A stretch of 64,000 bases of DNA from Serratia surfactantfaciens (lineage in GTDB: Bacteria > Pseudomonadota > Gammaproteobacteria > Enterobacterales > Enterobacteriaceae), in assembly GCF_001642805.2 (NCBI RefSeq), contig NZ_CP016948.1, positions 806,001 to 870,000 on the forward strand. The letters are read 5' to 3'. Positions 44,059 through 53,041 of this stretch are shown piece after piece. Numbering within the stretch: the stretch's first letter is position 1; the number at the start of each line of letters is the position of its first letter. Below the pieces are notes generated by a model. It ran no database searches. It was not told where the DNA came from and saw nothing but the letters and a program-made list of their open reading frames with translations. The position numbers and the translations under genes are program-made.

Positions 44059-45915
44059 ATGCAACAGGCTCTCGATTACTTCAATCAATTGAACCAGGAT
44101 TACCTCGACGTTCACCGTGCCAAAGAAGAGCTGTTCTGGCAAAACTACATGGGCACCGGCGGCGAAGACGTCTCGGCGCGCTTTTCCGCCGCCGAAAGCG
44201 CCTATAAGCGCTTTATCGCCGAACCGCGCCGGCTCGGGGAGATCCGTACTCTGCTGGCCGGGTTGGAGGCGTTGCCGCAGGAGGCGCAGCGCGATGCGCT
44301 GATCCACGGCCTGCAGGGTTGGCTGCGCTTTTTCGATTGCAACGCCATTGAAGATCCGCAGGCGCAGGCGCTGTTGGATCAGATCATCCACGCCGAGTCC
44401 GATCTCTACTCGCGCCGCAAGGGCTATCAGGTCACCCATCTGAACGCCGACGGCCAGCGCGTGGCGGCTTCGCTCGGCGAGCTGCTGACCAATCAGGCGA
44501 CCAACCCGAATGAAGAGTATCGCCGCAGCTCGCAGCAGGCGCTGCGCGATCTGGAGCAATGGCTGCTGCATAACGGCTTGCCGGAGCTGATTGGCCTGCG
44601 CAACCGCTTTGCGCGCCAGATGGGCTATCGCAACTATTTCGACTACAAGGTGAACAAAACCGAGCGTATGACGCCGGAACAGCTGTTCGCCATTCTGGAT
44701 CGCTTCGAGCGGGAAACCCGCGAGGCCAACGCGCGCAGCCTGCAGCAGCTGGCGGCCGAGAAGGGCAGCCAGGCGCTGGAACCGTGGAACGTGCGCTTCG
44801 CCAGCGCCGGCGACGTCACCCGCCAACTGGATCCTTATTTCCCGTTTTCCCGTTCGTTGGAACGTTGGGTCGACAGCTTCAAACGCCTGCACATCGGTTT
44901 TGGCGGCGCGGAGATGAACCTCGATCTGCTGGTGCGCAAAGGCAAGTATGAGAATGGCTTTATGCACGGCCCGGTGCCGCCGTTTGTGCGCCAGGGGGAA
45001 TGGGTGCCGGCGCGCATCAACTTCACCAGCCTGGCGCAGCCGGGGCAGGTAGGCAGCGGTGCTTACGGGCTCAATACCCTGTTCCACGAGGGCGGCCATG
45101 CGGCGCACTTCGCCAATATTCGCCAGAACGCGCCGTGCTTCTCGCAGGAGTTCCCGCCGACCTCGATGGCCTATGCCGAAACCCAGTCGATGTTCTGCGA
45201 CAGCCTGCTCGACGACGCCGACTGGCTGAAACGCTATGCGAAAAACGCTGCCGGCGAAGCGGTGCCCGATGCGTTGATCGAGGCAGGCATTGCGGCGCGT
45301 CAGCCGATGCGCGCGTTCAATGAACGCCATATCCTGCTGGTGCCGTACTTCGAATGGGCGCTGTATCAATGGGATGACGCACAGCGCACGCCGGAAGCCA
45401 TCACCGCGCTGGCGCGCGAGATCGAGCAAAAAATCCTCGGCATCAGCGGCAGCCCGCGCCCGACGCTGGCGATCCCGCATCTGCTGTCGCTGGAGTCAGC
45501 CTGTTCTTACCAGGGCTATCTGTTGGCGATGATGGCGGTGGAACAAACTCGCCAGTTCTTCCTGCAGCGCGACGGTTACCTGACGGACAACCCGGCCATC
45601 GGCCCGGATCTGGCGCGGCACTATTGGTTGCCGGGCAACAGCGTCAGCCATGACGACACGCTGCGCAGCCTGACCGGCGAAGGGTTCAACCCGGACTATC
45701 TGGCGCAGGCCTGCAATCAGACGGTAGCGCAGGCGTGGCATGAGGCGCAGCAGACGATGGCCGCCGCCGCCGCGCGCCCGCAACCGCCGGCGGATTTCGA
45801 TTTGCAGGCGCATATTCGGGTGGTGGACGGCGAGACGGTATTGGCGGATAACGCCGACGGTGACGAACGAATGTGCCGCGACTTCGCTGCGGCGATAGAG
45901 GCGCGCCTGGCTTAA
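44059..45915 (+). CDS. M3 family oligopeptidase
   Basis: The 618-residue cytoplasmic enzyme is a zinc metallopeptidase of the M3 (oligopeptidase F / thimet) family. The zinc site is HEGGHAAHF, an HExxH motif, near residue 346, and a downstream Glu lies in AYAETQSMF. Much of the protein is helical, as expected of the closed-chamber fold that limits it to short peptides. The start at 44059 follows GAAGGACG. It ends at a perfect palindromic terminator. Confidence 0.9.
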   Translation: MQQALDYFNQLNQDYLDVHRAKEELFWQNYMGTGGEDVSARFSAAESAYKRFIAEPRRLGEIRTLLAGLEALPQEAQRDALIHGLQGWLRFFDCNAIEDPQAQALLDQIIHAESDLYSRRKGYQVTHLNADGQRVAASLGELLTNQATNPNEEYRRSSQQALRDLEQWLLHNGLPELIGLRNRFARQMGYRNYFDYKVNKTERMTPEQLFAILDRFERETREANARSLQQLAAEKGSQALEPWNVRFASAGDVTRQLDPYFPFSRSLERWVDSFKRLHIGFGGAEMNLDLLVRKGKYENGFMHGPVPPFVRQGEWVPARINFTSLAQPGQVGSGAYGLNTLFHEGGHAAHFANIRQNAPCFSQEFPPTSMAYAETQSMFCDSLLDDADWLKRYAKNAAGEAVPDALIEAGIAARQPMRAFNERHILLVPYFEWALYQWDDAQRTPEAITALAREIEQKILGISGSPRPTLAIPHLLSLESACSYQGYLLAMMAVEQTRQFFLQRDGYLTDNPAIGPDLARHYWLPGNSVSHDDTLRSLTGEGFNPDYLAQACNQTVAQAWHEAQQTMAAAAARPQPPADFDLQAHIRVVDGETVLADNADGDERMCRDFAAAIEARLA

Positions 45916-45923
45916 GGCGGATA

Positions 45924-45953
45924 ATAAAATCCACGCCGCGGCGTGGATTTTAT
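45924..45953. terminator. Two-way terminator between M3 peptidase and carbonic anhydrase
   Basis: A perfect 30-base palindrome with 15-base arms (ATAAAATCCACGCCG and its complement) lies between two convergent genes. Its A/T flanks act as U runs in both directions. Confidence 0.85.
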
Positions 45954-45977
45954 TTAATGGCTAAACCGGACGCTATG

Positions 45978-46613
45978 TTATTCGAAATAGACGTCGGGAT
46001 TATCCGCCAGAGACACGAAGCTCTTGGTGTTTCTATCCAGCGTGCGAATTTCGCCGCTTTCGATGTCATAGACCCAGCCGTGCAGGCGCAGCCCGCTGTT
46101 GCGCAGACCCACAGCCACAGAAGGATGGGTTTTGATATTATTTAGCTGAGCTATAACGTTCTCTTCAACCATAGCGTTAACTTTGTCTGTTTCGCTATTC
46201 CAGGTTTTCTTCTCGACCACCGCTTTTGCCGCATCGGCATAGTGCAGCCAGTGGGCCACGGCCGGCATCGGATCGAGGCACTGACAGGAAGCGATGGCTT
46301 TCATGGCGCCACAGTTTGAGTGGCCGCAGATAACGATATCAGTCACGCCCAGCGCCACAACGGCATACTCGATGGTCGCGGATACCCCGCCCGGCTCCGG
46401 GCCAAAGGAAGGGACAATGTTGCCTGCGTTGCGGATAACGAAAAGTTGCCCCGGTTCTTGCTGGGTCACCAGCTCGGGCACCAGACGGCTGTCAGAACAG
46501 GAGATGAAAAGCGCTTTAGGATTCTGGCTGGAGGCAAGGCTGCGAAACAGTTCCTTACGCTGCGGGAAAATCTCTTTCTGGAAACTGAGGAAACCTTCAA
46601 TGATATGTTGCAT
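45978..46613 (-). CDS. Beta-class carbonic anhydrase
   Basis: The 211-residue product is a zinc enzyme interconverting CO2 and bicarbonate. The zinc ligands are visible: Cys in FISCSDSR near residue 39 with the Asp-Arg dyad, then His and Cys in [10 protein letters not shown] near 98-101. It is nearer to CynT-type proteins than to Can by length and N-terminus ([20 protein letters not shown]), but no cyanase gene is near, so no symbol is given. The upstream gap (46614-46901) holds its promoter and nothing else that I recognise. Confidence 0.93.
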   Translation of the reverse strand: MQHIIEGFLSFQKEIFPQRKELFRSLASSQNPKALFISCSDSRLVPELVTQQEPGQLFVIRNAGNIVPSFGPEPGGVSATIEYAVVALGVTDIVICGHSNCGAMKAIASCQCLDPMPAVAHWLHYADAAKAVVEKKTWNSETDKVNAMVEENVIAQLNNIKTHPSVAVGLRNSGLRLHGWVYDIESGEIRTLDRNTKSFVSLADNPDVYFE

Positions 46614-46846
46614 ACAACGCTCTCTGCATCTGTAGTCTGCGTAACATGATTAATCATCCTTTCCCGTTAGTCCAGCAATGGCTAGGTAAAAAATGTGTGC
46701 TCAAGCCACCCTGCAAACCCCATTGAATACAGGGTTTCTGCCGGTTTTCGGCAACATGACCCGGCTCGTTTGCGCGTGGGTTGCCGATAGCGTGGACGGC
46801 CAGGAGCGCGCTGTCGTACCCATTCAGCGCCGACGCACGCGAACAT

Positions 46847-46880
46847 AAAAAAAGCCCGCCGGAGTCATATCCGACGGGCT
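46847..46880 (-). terminator. Terminator of the DUF1471 gene
   Basis: On the minus strand AGCCCGTCGG and CCGGCGGGCT pair with one mismatch around an 8-base loop, followed by seven T. Confidence 0.85.
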
Positions 46881-46901
46881 TTCTGACGACTGGAGCAAGG
46901 A

Positions 46902-47162
46902 TTATTTGTAGATAACCGCGGTTGCGTGCATCAGGTTATTGCCGCTGGTAGAGGTGATGGTGAAAGCCTTGGCGCCTGCGGCATCGGCTTTGGCGGCCAG
47001 CTGAGAGGTCAGGCTGCTCAGGTCGGTCGCGCCGCTGGCGACGATCACGCCGGCTTTTTCGAATTGGGCGGCATCCTGGGCGCTGACGTGTTCAGCGGCG
47101 AAAGTGGTGAAAGAAACGGTAGCCAGGGCGATAGCGGCAGCAAAAGTTTTGATGGTTTTCAT
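46902..47162 (-). CDS. DUF1471 (YdgH/BhsA/McbA-like) periplasmic protein
   Basis: The 86-residue product has a signal peptide (MKTIKTFAAAIALATVSFTTFA, cleavage after AFA near residue 22) and a DUF1471 domain ending SGNNLMHATAVIYK. Proteins of this group (BhsA, McbA, YbiJ, YhcN) are small periplasmic stress proteins linked with acid, peroxide or biofilm response. Its place just left of rlmF matches mcbA in E. coli, but the family is too alike to name it from that alone. The ATG at 47162 gives the proper signal sequence. Confidence 0.88.
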   Translation of the reverse strand: MKTIKTFAAAIALATVSFTTFAAEHVSAQDAAQFEKAGVIVASGATDLSSLTSQLAAKADAAGAKAFTITSTSGNNLMHATAVIYK

Positions 47163-47329
47163 GTTGGTCATTCCTGTCAAAGTGAATTAGGGAGAAAGGG
47201 GTTTGCCTTTCGATGGGAAGATTATTGCGCAGTGACAGGCGGGATGAAATCGGAGAGTGTTGACGGTTTTATTCAGATTTTTTGATTGTTAATTCCCCCG
47301 TTCATCTTCTGCATAAACGGGGGAGACGA

Positions 47330-47959
47330 TCAGCGCATCGGGCGCGTCAGGTCGAACCGGTGCTGTTCCGAAATGCCGTAGTAGGCGGTCGGGCCGCCGG
47401 CGCGCAGGATAGGTTCGGCGGCGGCGGTCTGATACACGCCGTGTTCGTCCAGCAGCGCCGGGTCGAGATGCACCGCCACCACTTCGCCCAACACCAGCCA
47501 GGTTTCCACCTGTGCGCCATCGGCGGTTTGCAGCTGAATGCACTGGGTCAACCGGCATTCGAAGTTCACCGGGCTTTCCGCCACGCGTTCGGCTTTGACC
47601 CGCCGCCCGGGCAGCGGCGTAACGCCGGCGAAGGCGAATTCGTCCTCGCCGCGCGGCAGGTTGATGGCACTGTTGTTCATCGCTTCCGCCAGCGGGCGCG
47701 TCGCCAGGTTCCAGACGAACTCGCCGGTTTCCACGATATTCGCTACGCTGTCTTTCCAGCCGGTGCTGGCGAAACCGATGATCGGCGGACGGTAGTTGAA
47801 GCAGTTGAAAAAGCTGTAGGGCGCCAGATTGCGCTGGCCGGCGGCGCTGCGGGAAGATATCCAGCCGATCGGACGCGGGCCGACGATAGCGTTCAGCGGA
47901 TCGTGCGGTAGGCCGTGGCCGGCGGCGGGTTCATAATAATAACGAGATTCACGGCTCAT
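47330..47959 (-). CDS. Flavin reductase family protein
   Basis: The 209-residue product has the flavin-reductase-like split barrel: [31 protein letters not shown] near the N-terminus binds FMN, and [13 protein letters not shown] follows later. Members reduce flavins or bind FMN as oxygenase partners (DIM6/NTAB group). The partner is not evident here. The start at 47959 diverges from rlmF over about 120 bases. Confidence 0.9.
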   Translation of the reverse strand: MSRESRYYYEPAAGHGLPHDPLNAIVGPRPIGWISSRSAAGQRNLAPYSFFNCFNYRPPIIGFASTGWKDSVANIVETGEFVWNLATRPLAEAMNNSAINLPRGEDEFAFAGVTPLPGRRVKAERVAESPVNFECRLTQCIQLQTADGAQVETWLVLGEVVAVHLDPALLDEHGVYQTAAAEPILRAGGPTAYYGISEQHRFDLTRPMR

Positions 47960-48077
47960 GGGGGACCCTGTGGCAATCGATGAAGCTTTCATTGTGCCGG
48001 GTTTCCCGCCGCTGCGCCATTGCGGGCCGGATGTGTTATCTTACGCGCCGGAAATACCTTCAAGAGAGCCCGTCACG

Positions 48078-49043
48078 GTGGAAAAAAAGAAAACCTTCCC
48101 GCAGCAGAAAAGCGGCCTGCATCCGCGCAACCGTCATCGTTTGCGCTACGACTTCCCGGCGCTGATCGCCAGCTGCCCGGCGCTGGCGCCGTTCGTAAAA
48201 CCGAACGCCTGGGGCGATGTCTCGGTGGACTTCGCCGATCCGGCGGCGGTGAAAATGCTCAACCGTGCGTTGCTGCAACACTTTTACGGCATCGAACACT
48301 GGGATATTCCGGCTGATTACCTGTGCCCGCCGATCCCCGGCCGCGCCGACTATCTGCATCACCTGGCGGACTTGTTGGCGACCAGCAACGGCGGTGAGAT
48401 CCCACGCGGCAAGGGCGTGGCGATCCTCGACGTCGGCGTCGGCGCCAACTGCATCTACCCGATCGTCGGCCTGCGCGAATACGGTTGGCGTTTCACCGGA
48501 TCCGAAATCGATCCGGTGTCGCTCAACTCGGCCAAAATGATCGTCGAGATGAACCCGACGCTGCGCAACAGCGTGCGTCTGCGGCTGCAGAAACAGCCGG
48601 AGCTTATTTTTACCGGCATTATCGGCGCGGCCGAGAAATTCGACGCCACCCTGTGCAACCCGCCGTTCCATGCCTCTGAACAGGAAGCGCGCGCCAGCAC
48701 CCGCCGCAAGCTGCATAAGTTGGGCAAAGGGGAAGTGGCCGACAAGCCGGTACAAAACTTCGGCGGCAAGAACAACGAGCTGTGGTGCGAAGGCGGCGAA
48801 GAGGCCTTTGTGCGCAAGATGGTGGAAGAGAGCGTCGGCAAGGCCAACAACTGCCTGTGGTTCACCTCGCTTATCTCAAAGAACACTACGCTGCCGGCCA
48901 TCTACCATGCGCTGAAGGTGGCGGGCGCGGCCGAGGTGCGCAACATCGAGATGGCGCAAGGGCAGAAGATCAGCCGCTTCGTCGCCTGGACCTTCCATGA
49001 CGCCGAGCAACAGGCCGCCTGGGCGGCCGAACGCTGGCGTTAA
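48078..49043 (+). CDS. rlmF: 23S rRNA (adenine-1618-N6)-methyltransferase RlmF
   Basis: The 321-residue product methylates A1618 of 23S rRNA with S-adenosylmethionine. [16 protein letters not shown] is the SAM site and CNPPFHAS the NPPF catalytic motif of N6-adenine methylases. The N-terminus [16 protein letters not shown] is typical of RlmF. A GTG at 48078 is the likely start. In E. coli rlmF is next to ybiO; here a chemotaxis-like protein and a TetR/GNAT/hydrolase group lie between them. Confidence 0.95.
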   Translation: MEKKKTFPQQKSGLHPRNRHRLRYDFPALIASCPALAPFVKPNAWGDVSVDFADPAAVKMLNRALLQHFYGIEHWDIPADYLCPPIPGRADYLHHLADLLATSNGGEIPRGKGVAILDVGVGANCIYPIVGLREYGWRFTGSEIDPVSLNSAKMIVEMNPTLRNSVRLRLQKQPELIFTGIIGAAEKFDATLCNPPFHASEQEARASTRRKLHKLGKGEVADKPVQNFGGKNNELWCEGGEEAFVRKMVEESVGKANNCLWFTSLISKNTTLPAIYHALKVAGAAEVRNIEMAQGQKISRFVAWTFHDAEQQAAWAAERWR

Positions 49044-49049
49044 TCCTTC

Positions 49050-49075
49050 CGGCGCCGGCTATCCTGTCGGCGCCG
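49050..49075 (+). other. Palindrome pair after rlmF
   Basis: CGGCGCCG occurs at 49050-49057 and again at 49068-49075, able to form a hairpin just after the rlmF stop. The T run is missing, so terminator activity is doubtful. The rest of the gap to 49336 is AT-rich and holds no gene I recognise. Confidence 0.35.
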
Positions 49076-49336
49076 ACAAAAATCCGCATTTTACCTTTCA
49101 ATTTTCATGGCTTACGTTATTCTCAATACGAGTTTAATAATAAAAATCTTAGTCTGTTGGTTTATTTAAAATCGAATAATTACTTTACTGAATAAATAAA
49201 TTTAATCCGGTTAATAGCAATAACCAGAAGGATCGGCGTTGCCCGCTCCTTCCGCAATGGCACGTCTGCGTGTGGGCGCGGCATGTGGCCAGGAAAATAA
49301 GAAAAGCGCCATCATCTGCCACAAGGACTACACCTT

Positions 49337-50641
49337 ATGCTGTTACGATTCAGTCAGTTAACTACCCACACCGGCGCCGAACTGAGCGCGATAGAACACG
49401 CCGTGCCAATGATCGTATTCTCGCCAGAGGGCAGGGTATTGCGCGCCAACGATCTTTTTCTCAGCACGCTGGGATTTCAGCGTGATGACGTGATAGGCCA
49501 GCATCACCGTATTTTCTGCGATCCGAACTATGTCGCCAGCCCGCTGTATCGCAAACATTGGGAGACGCTGAATCAGGGGCAACCCATCACGGACACCATA
49601 AAGCGCATCGCGAAAAACGGCGAGGCGGTATGGCTGCAGGGCACTTACGCGCCGGTACTGAATAAACAGGGTAAGGTGGTGGAAATCGTCAAGATCGCCA
49701 GCGAAGTGACCGAGCGAGTGACCCAGGCGCAGGAACATCGCAGCCTGCTGGCGGCGCTGAATCGATCGATGGCGATGATCTCTTTTACGCCGCAGGGCAC
49801 CATTGTCAGCGCCAACGACAATATGCTGGCGCTGATAGGTTATCGGCTGGACGAGGCGCGTGGGCAGTCGCATGCGGTGCTGTGCCTGCCGGAGTTCGTC
49901 GCTTCCGACGACTATCGGCGGCACTGGCAGCGTCTGGCGCGCGGCGAGTTTATCACCGGGCGTTTTGAACGCATCAATCGGCGCGGTGAGCGAGTATGGC
50001 TGGAGGCCAGCTATAACCCGATCCTCGACAACGAAGGTCAGGTGGTGAAGGTGGTGAAGATTGCTCAGGACATCACTCGGCTGATGCAACAGCAGCAGCA
50101 TGAAGAAGAAATGGTGCGCAGCGCCCATCACCTGTCGCTCGATACCGATCGGCAGGCGGCGCAGGGCGCGGCGATCGTGCAGCAGGCGGTGCAGGGCATG
50201 CAGCAGGTTGAAGCGGCGGCGCGTGAAACGTCGGCGGTGATCACCGAACTGGGCCAATGCTCTCAGCAGATTGGCACCATCGTCGAAGCCATTCGTAAAA
50301 TTGCCGCCCAAACCAACCTGCTGGCGATTAACGCCTCCATCGAAGCCGCCCACGCCGGTGAGCACGGGCGCGGCTTTGCGGTGGTGGCCAACGAGGTACG
50401 CACGCTGGCGGAACAATCGCGCAAGGCGGCGACCGAGATCGAACGCATGACCAAGTCTATCCAGCAAGGCGTGGCGGCGGCGATCGCCGGCATGGCGACC
50501 TGCGTGGAACAGGCCGGCGGCGGTGTGGCATTGACCCATGACGCCGGAGAAGTGATTAACCAGGTCAACATCGGCATGCATGACGTCGTGAAGCTGATGC
50601 AGGCGTTTACTTCGGTGAAGCAGGGCGACGCGCTGCACTGA
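49337..50641 (+). CDS. Soluble PAS-PAS methyl-accepting protein (BdlA-like)
   Basis: The 434-residue product has two PAS domains (about 18-135: [22 protein letters not shown]; about 140-260: [22 protein letters not shown]), each with a PAC end ([20 protein letters not shown]). A short MCP signalling domain follows with the hairpin tip [20 protein letters not shown]. There are no transmembrane segments, so it is cytoplasmic. Its size and order match Pseudomonas BdlA, which controls biofilm dispersal, and Aer-like sensors. The bound cofactor and output are not known. Confidence 0.88.
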   Translation: MLLRFSQLTTHTGAELSAIEHAVPMIVFSPEGRVLRANDLFLSTLGFQRDDVIGQHHRIFCDPNYVASPLYRKHWETLNQGQPITDTIKRIAKNGEAVWLQGTYAPVLNKQGKVVEIVKIASEVTERVTQAQEHRSLLAALNRSMAMISFTPQGTIVSANDNMLALIGYRLDEARGQSHAVLCLPEFVASDDYRRHWQRLARGEFITGRFERINRRGERVWLEASYNPILDNEGQVVKVVKIAQDITRLMQQQQHEEEMVRSAHHLSLDTDRQAAQGAAIVQQAVQGMQQVEAAARETSAVITELGQCSQQIGTIVEAIRKIAAQTNLLAINASIEAAHAGEHGRGFAVVANEVRTLAEQSRKAATEIERMTKSIQQGVAAAIAGMATCVEQAGGGVALTHDAGEVINQVNIGMHDVVKLMQAFTSVKQGDALH

Positions 50642-50749
50642 GTTTGCCGGACGCCGCCCCTGAAAACGGGGCGGCATTTGTCCCCTCCCTCCGATCTCTG
50701 CGCCGTTGAGCTGCGGTTCAACGTTGCCATCCTATGCTATGCTTAAAAG

Positions 50750-50767
50750 TGAGCGAACGTTCGTTCA
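50750..50767. promoter_or_regulatory. Candidate TetR operator
   Basis: TGAGCGAACGTTCGTTCA is a near-perfect 18-base palindrome (one mismatched pair) 57 bases before the TetR start, next to TATGCT -10-like repeats. Self-repression is inferred. Confidence 0.55.
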
Positions 50768-50823
50768 TTAATTTATATTCATTTGTGGCGCCAGGCGCCC
50801 CTTTCACCGTTTCGGAGCTGCCG

Positions 50824-51393
50824 ATGGGAAACCGAGAAAAGATTGTCGACGCCGCGCTGCACAGCTTTACCGATAAGGGATTTCACCAGACCAGCATGCG
50901 GGATATCGCACAGGCGGCGGGCGTCAGCGTCGGCAACCTCTATAACCACTTTACCGGCAAGGAAGCGCTGATCGGCGAAATTGCGCTGCTTGAGAACGAC
51001 GTATTCACCGAGCTCGCCGCCGGATTGCAGGGGGACAGAAAACGGCCGAAACAGGCGCTGTCGGCCTTTTTTACCGCCTATCACGCCTTTGTCTCTGCCC
51101 CCGGCAATGTACAGCTGTCGGCTGAGATCGTGGCCGAAGTGGGGCGCAACCCGGCGTTGGCCGAGCCGTTCAGCGCCAACCAGCGGCAGCTGATTGAGGC
51201 GCTGGCGACGACGATCGCCGAGGCTCAGCAAACCGGCGAGATCGCACCGGCGGTCGCGCCGTTAGCGCTCGCGCAACTGGTGCTGGACGTGATCGAAAGT
51301 CAGGCCTGGCGGCAGGCGATCTTTGCGTCGCCTTCGCCGGAGGAGACCACGCCGGTGCGGCTGCTGGAACAGCTGCTCTACCGGCATCCTTAG
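50824..51393 (+). CDS. TetR family transcriptional regulator
   Basis: The 189-residue product has the TetR HTH (KIVDAALHSFTDKGFHQTSMRDIAQAAGVSVGNLYNHFTGKEALI, first 50 residues) and a helical ligand domain. The start at 50824 gives the standard TetR N-terminus; upstream codons lie in the promoter. A GNAT gene and a hydrolase gene follow closely on the same strand, so these three may form a regulated unit. Confidence 0.92.
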   Translation: MGNREKIVDAALHSFTDKGFHQTSMRDIAQAAGVSVGNLYNHFTGKEALIGEIALLENDVFTELAAGLQGDRKRPKQALSAFFTAYHAFVSAPGNVQLSAEIVAEVGRNPALAEPFSANQRQLIEALATTIAEAQQTGEIAPAVAPLALAQLVLDVIESQAWRQAIFASPSPEETTPVRLLEQLLYRHP

Positions 51394-51404
51394 TCGAGGT
51401 TGAT

Positions 51405-52043
51405 ATGCTGCACATTGAGCCGTATCGCGACGCTGACCGCCTGCAAACGGCGGCGTTGATCTACGCCGCGTTCTGCGACAAGTTCCAGCGTGCGCGCCGT
51501 TTGAGCGCCCGCCGGCAGTGGCGTCTGTTTTATCGGTTGTGGAGCTGGAAGCAAAGCGGCAGCCGGGAGCGCAGCTTCGTGGTGAAACAGGACGAGCAGG
51601 TGGTGGCGGCCTTTGCCCTCAATGCGGCCGCGGCAGAGGGCGACGCCGGGCCGCGCCCGCGCGCATTGCCGATTTGGCGGCTATGCCGCTGCTACGGCTG
51701 GCTGAACGTGTGGCGCATGTATCTGCAAATTGCGGTATTGCAGCATACTCCGGCGGCCGATGAGCTGTATCTCTCTTATCTGGCGGTGGCGGAGAGTCAG
51801 CGCGGTAAAGGGGTAGGCAAGCGACTGCTGCAGTGGATGAACGATTATGCCGCCGGACCGGGCGCGGGCCGGCGTCTGAGTTTGCACGTCAGCCGGCGCA
51901 ACGTCGATGCGCAGCGTTTGTATCAGCGCTGCGGTTTTCAGGTGCGGCGTGAAGAGCACTACGCTTCGCTGGGGCTGCTGTTCGGCCAGGCCGACTGGGT
52001 ATTGATGGAGAGACGCTGCGGGGAGGCGAGGTGCGAAAAATAG
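51405..52043 (+). CDS. GNAT family N-acetyltransferase
   Basis: The 212-residue product has the GNAT acetyl-CoA loop in YLSYLAVAESQRGKGVGKRLLQWM and a later NVDAQRLYQRCGFQVRREEH. The N-terminal half is rich in basic and aromatic residues (ARRLSARRQWRLFYRLWSW). The substrate is unknown. It lies 11 bases after the TetR gene and overlaps the next gene by 13 bases. Confidence 0.88.
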   Translation: MLHIEPYRDADRLQTAALIYAAFCDKFQRARRLSARRQWRLFYRLWSWKQSGSRERSFVVKQDEQVVAAFALNAAAAEGDAGPRPRALPIWRLCRCYGWLNVWRMYLQIAVLQHTPAADELYLSYLAVAESQRGKGVGKRLLQWMNDYAAGPGAGRRLSLHVSRRNVDAQRLYQRCGFQVRREEHYASLGLLFGQADWVLMERRCGEARCEK

Positions 52044-53041
52044 GGCTGTTCATCGTGGCGCTGCTCCTGGCGGCGCTTGGCTGGATAATTTACGTCAATG
52101 ATTTTCGCTTCGTCACCGAGCCTGTGGCGGTGACCGCCGGCGGCAATCGGTTGACCGGCACGCTGGTGTTGCCGCAGCATGCGCCAGTCAAACCCGGCGT
52201 CGTGGTGTTCGTGCACGGTGATGGGCCGGCCAACGCCAGCCGCGACGAAGGTTACTACGCCATTTGGGAGACGATGGCGCAGCAGGGCTACGCGGTTTTA
52301 TCCTTCGATAAGCCGGGCGTTGGCGGTTCCGGCGGCAACTGGCTGCATCAGACCATGGCGGATCGCGCGCGGGAAACTGCCGATATCATCGATTGGGCCC
52401 GGCGGGACGGGCGTTTCGATGCGCGCTGCGTGGGGCTGTGGGGCGCCAGCCAGGCGGGTTGGGTGATGCCGGAGGTGGCGCGCTTGCGGCCTGACATTGC
52501 TTTCACGCTTGCGCTCTCGCCGGCGATCAACTGGCTGCGGCAGGGGCGTTATAACACCCGGGCGGCGATGGCGGCGGCAGGGGATGATGAGGCGCTGATC
52601 CAGGCGCGCGAGGCGCACTGGCGCCATATCCAAACGCTGCTCGAACAGCCGGACGGCTACGCGCAGTACCGCCGTGACCATGACGGCGGCGCCCCATTGA
52701 GCGCCGACCGCTGGCGCTTTATTCGTGCCAACATGGCCAGCGACGCGACGGCGGGACTGCGCTATTTCAACACGCCGGTGCACCTGATTCTGGGCGGCCG
52801 TGACGTCAACGTGGACGCGGACGAAACCGAGCGGGTGTACCGGCAGAGGATCCCCGCCTCGCTGCTGACGGTGACGCGCATCGACGAGGCCGATCACGTG
52901 ATGGTCAAGCCGCTGTTCGCCCGCCATCCGTGGCTGATCAACGCGGTTGGCCTGTTTGCCCCGCGCTCGGTGCAATACGATGCCTACCGGCAGGACGTGG
53001 CGGCCTTCCTGGCCGCCCAGCCCTGCGGCAGAGGGCGCTAA
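52031..53041 (+). CDS. Alpha/beta hydrolase with N-terminal membrane anchor
   Basis: The 336-residue product has an N-terminal hydrophobic segment (about 4-22, GLFIVALLLAALGWIIYV) and an alpha/beta-hydrolase fold. The oxyanion region is VVVFVHGDGPANAS, the nucleophile elbow is WGASQAGW (Ser), a late Asp is in GGRDVNVD and His in EADHVMV. It is probably an esterase or acyl hydrolase facing the periplasm. The start is GTG at 52031, inside the GNAT gene. It ends 4 bases into the convergent ybiO. Confidence 0.88.
   Translation: MRKIGLFIVALLLAALGWIIYVNDFRFVTEPVAVTAGGNRLTGTLVLPQHAPVKPGVVVFVHGDGPANASRDEGYYAIWETMAQQGYAVLSFDKPGVGGSGGNWLHQTMADRARETADIIDWARRDGRFDARCVGLWGASQAGWVMPEVARLRPDIAFTLALSPAINWLRQGRYNTRAAMAAAGDDEALIQAREAHWRHIQTLLEQPDGYAQYRRDHDGGAPLSADRWRFIRANMASDATAGLRYFNTPVHLILGGRDVNVDADETERVYRQRIPASLLTVTRIDEADHVMVKPLFARHPWLINAVGLFAPRSVQYDAYRQDVAAFLAAQPCGRGR

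Noticed and set aside
43516..45480. Minus-strand open frame of 654 codons opposite the ybiB and M3 peptidase genes
   Set aside because: Composition is that of an antisense shadow, and it covers parts of two well-supported genes.
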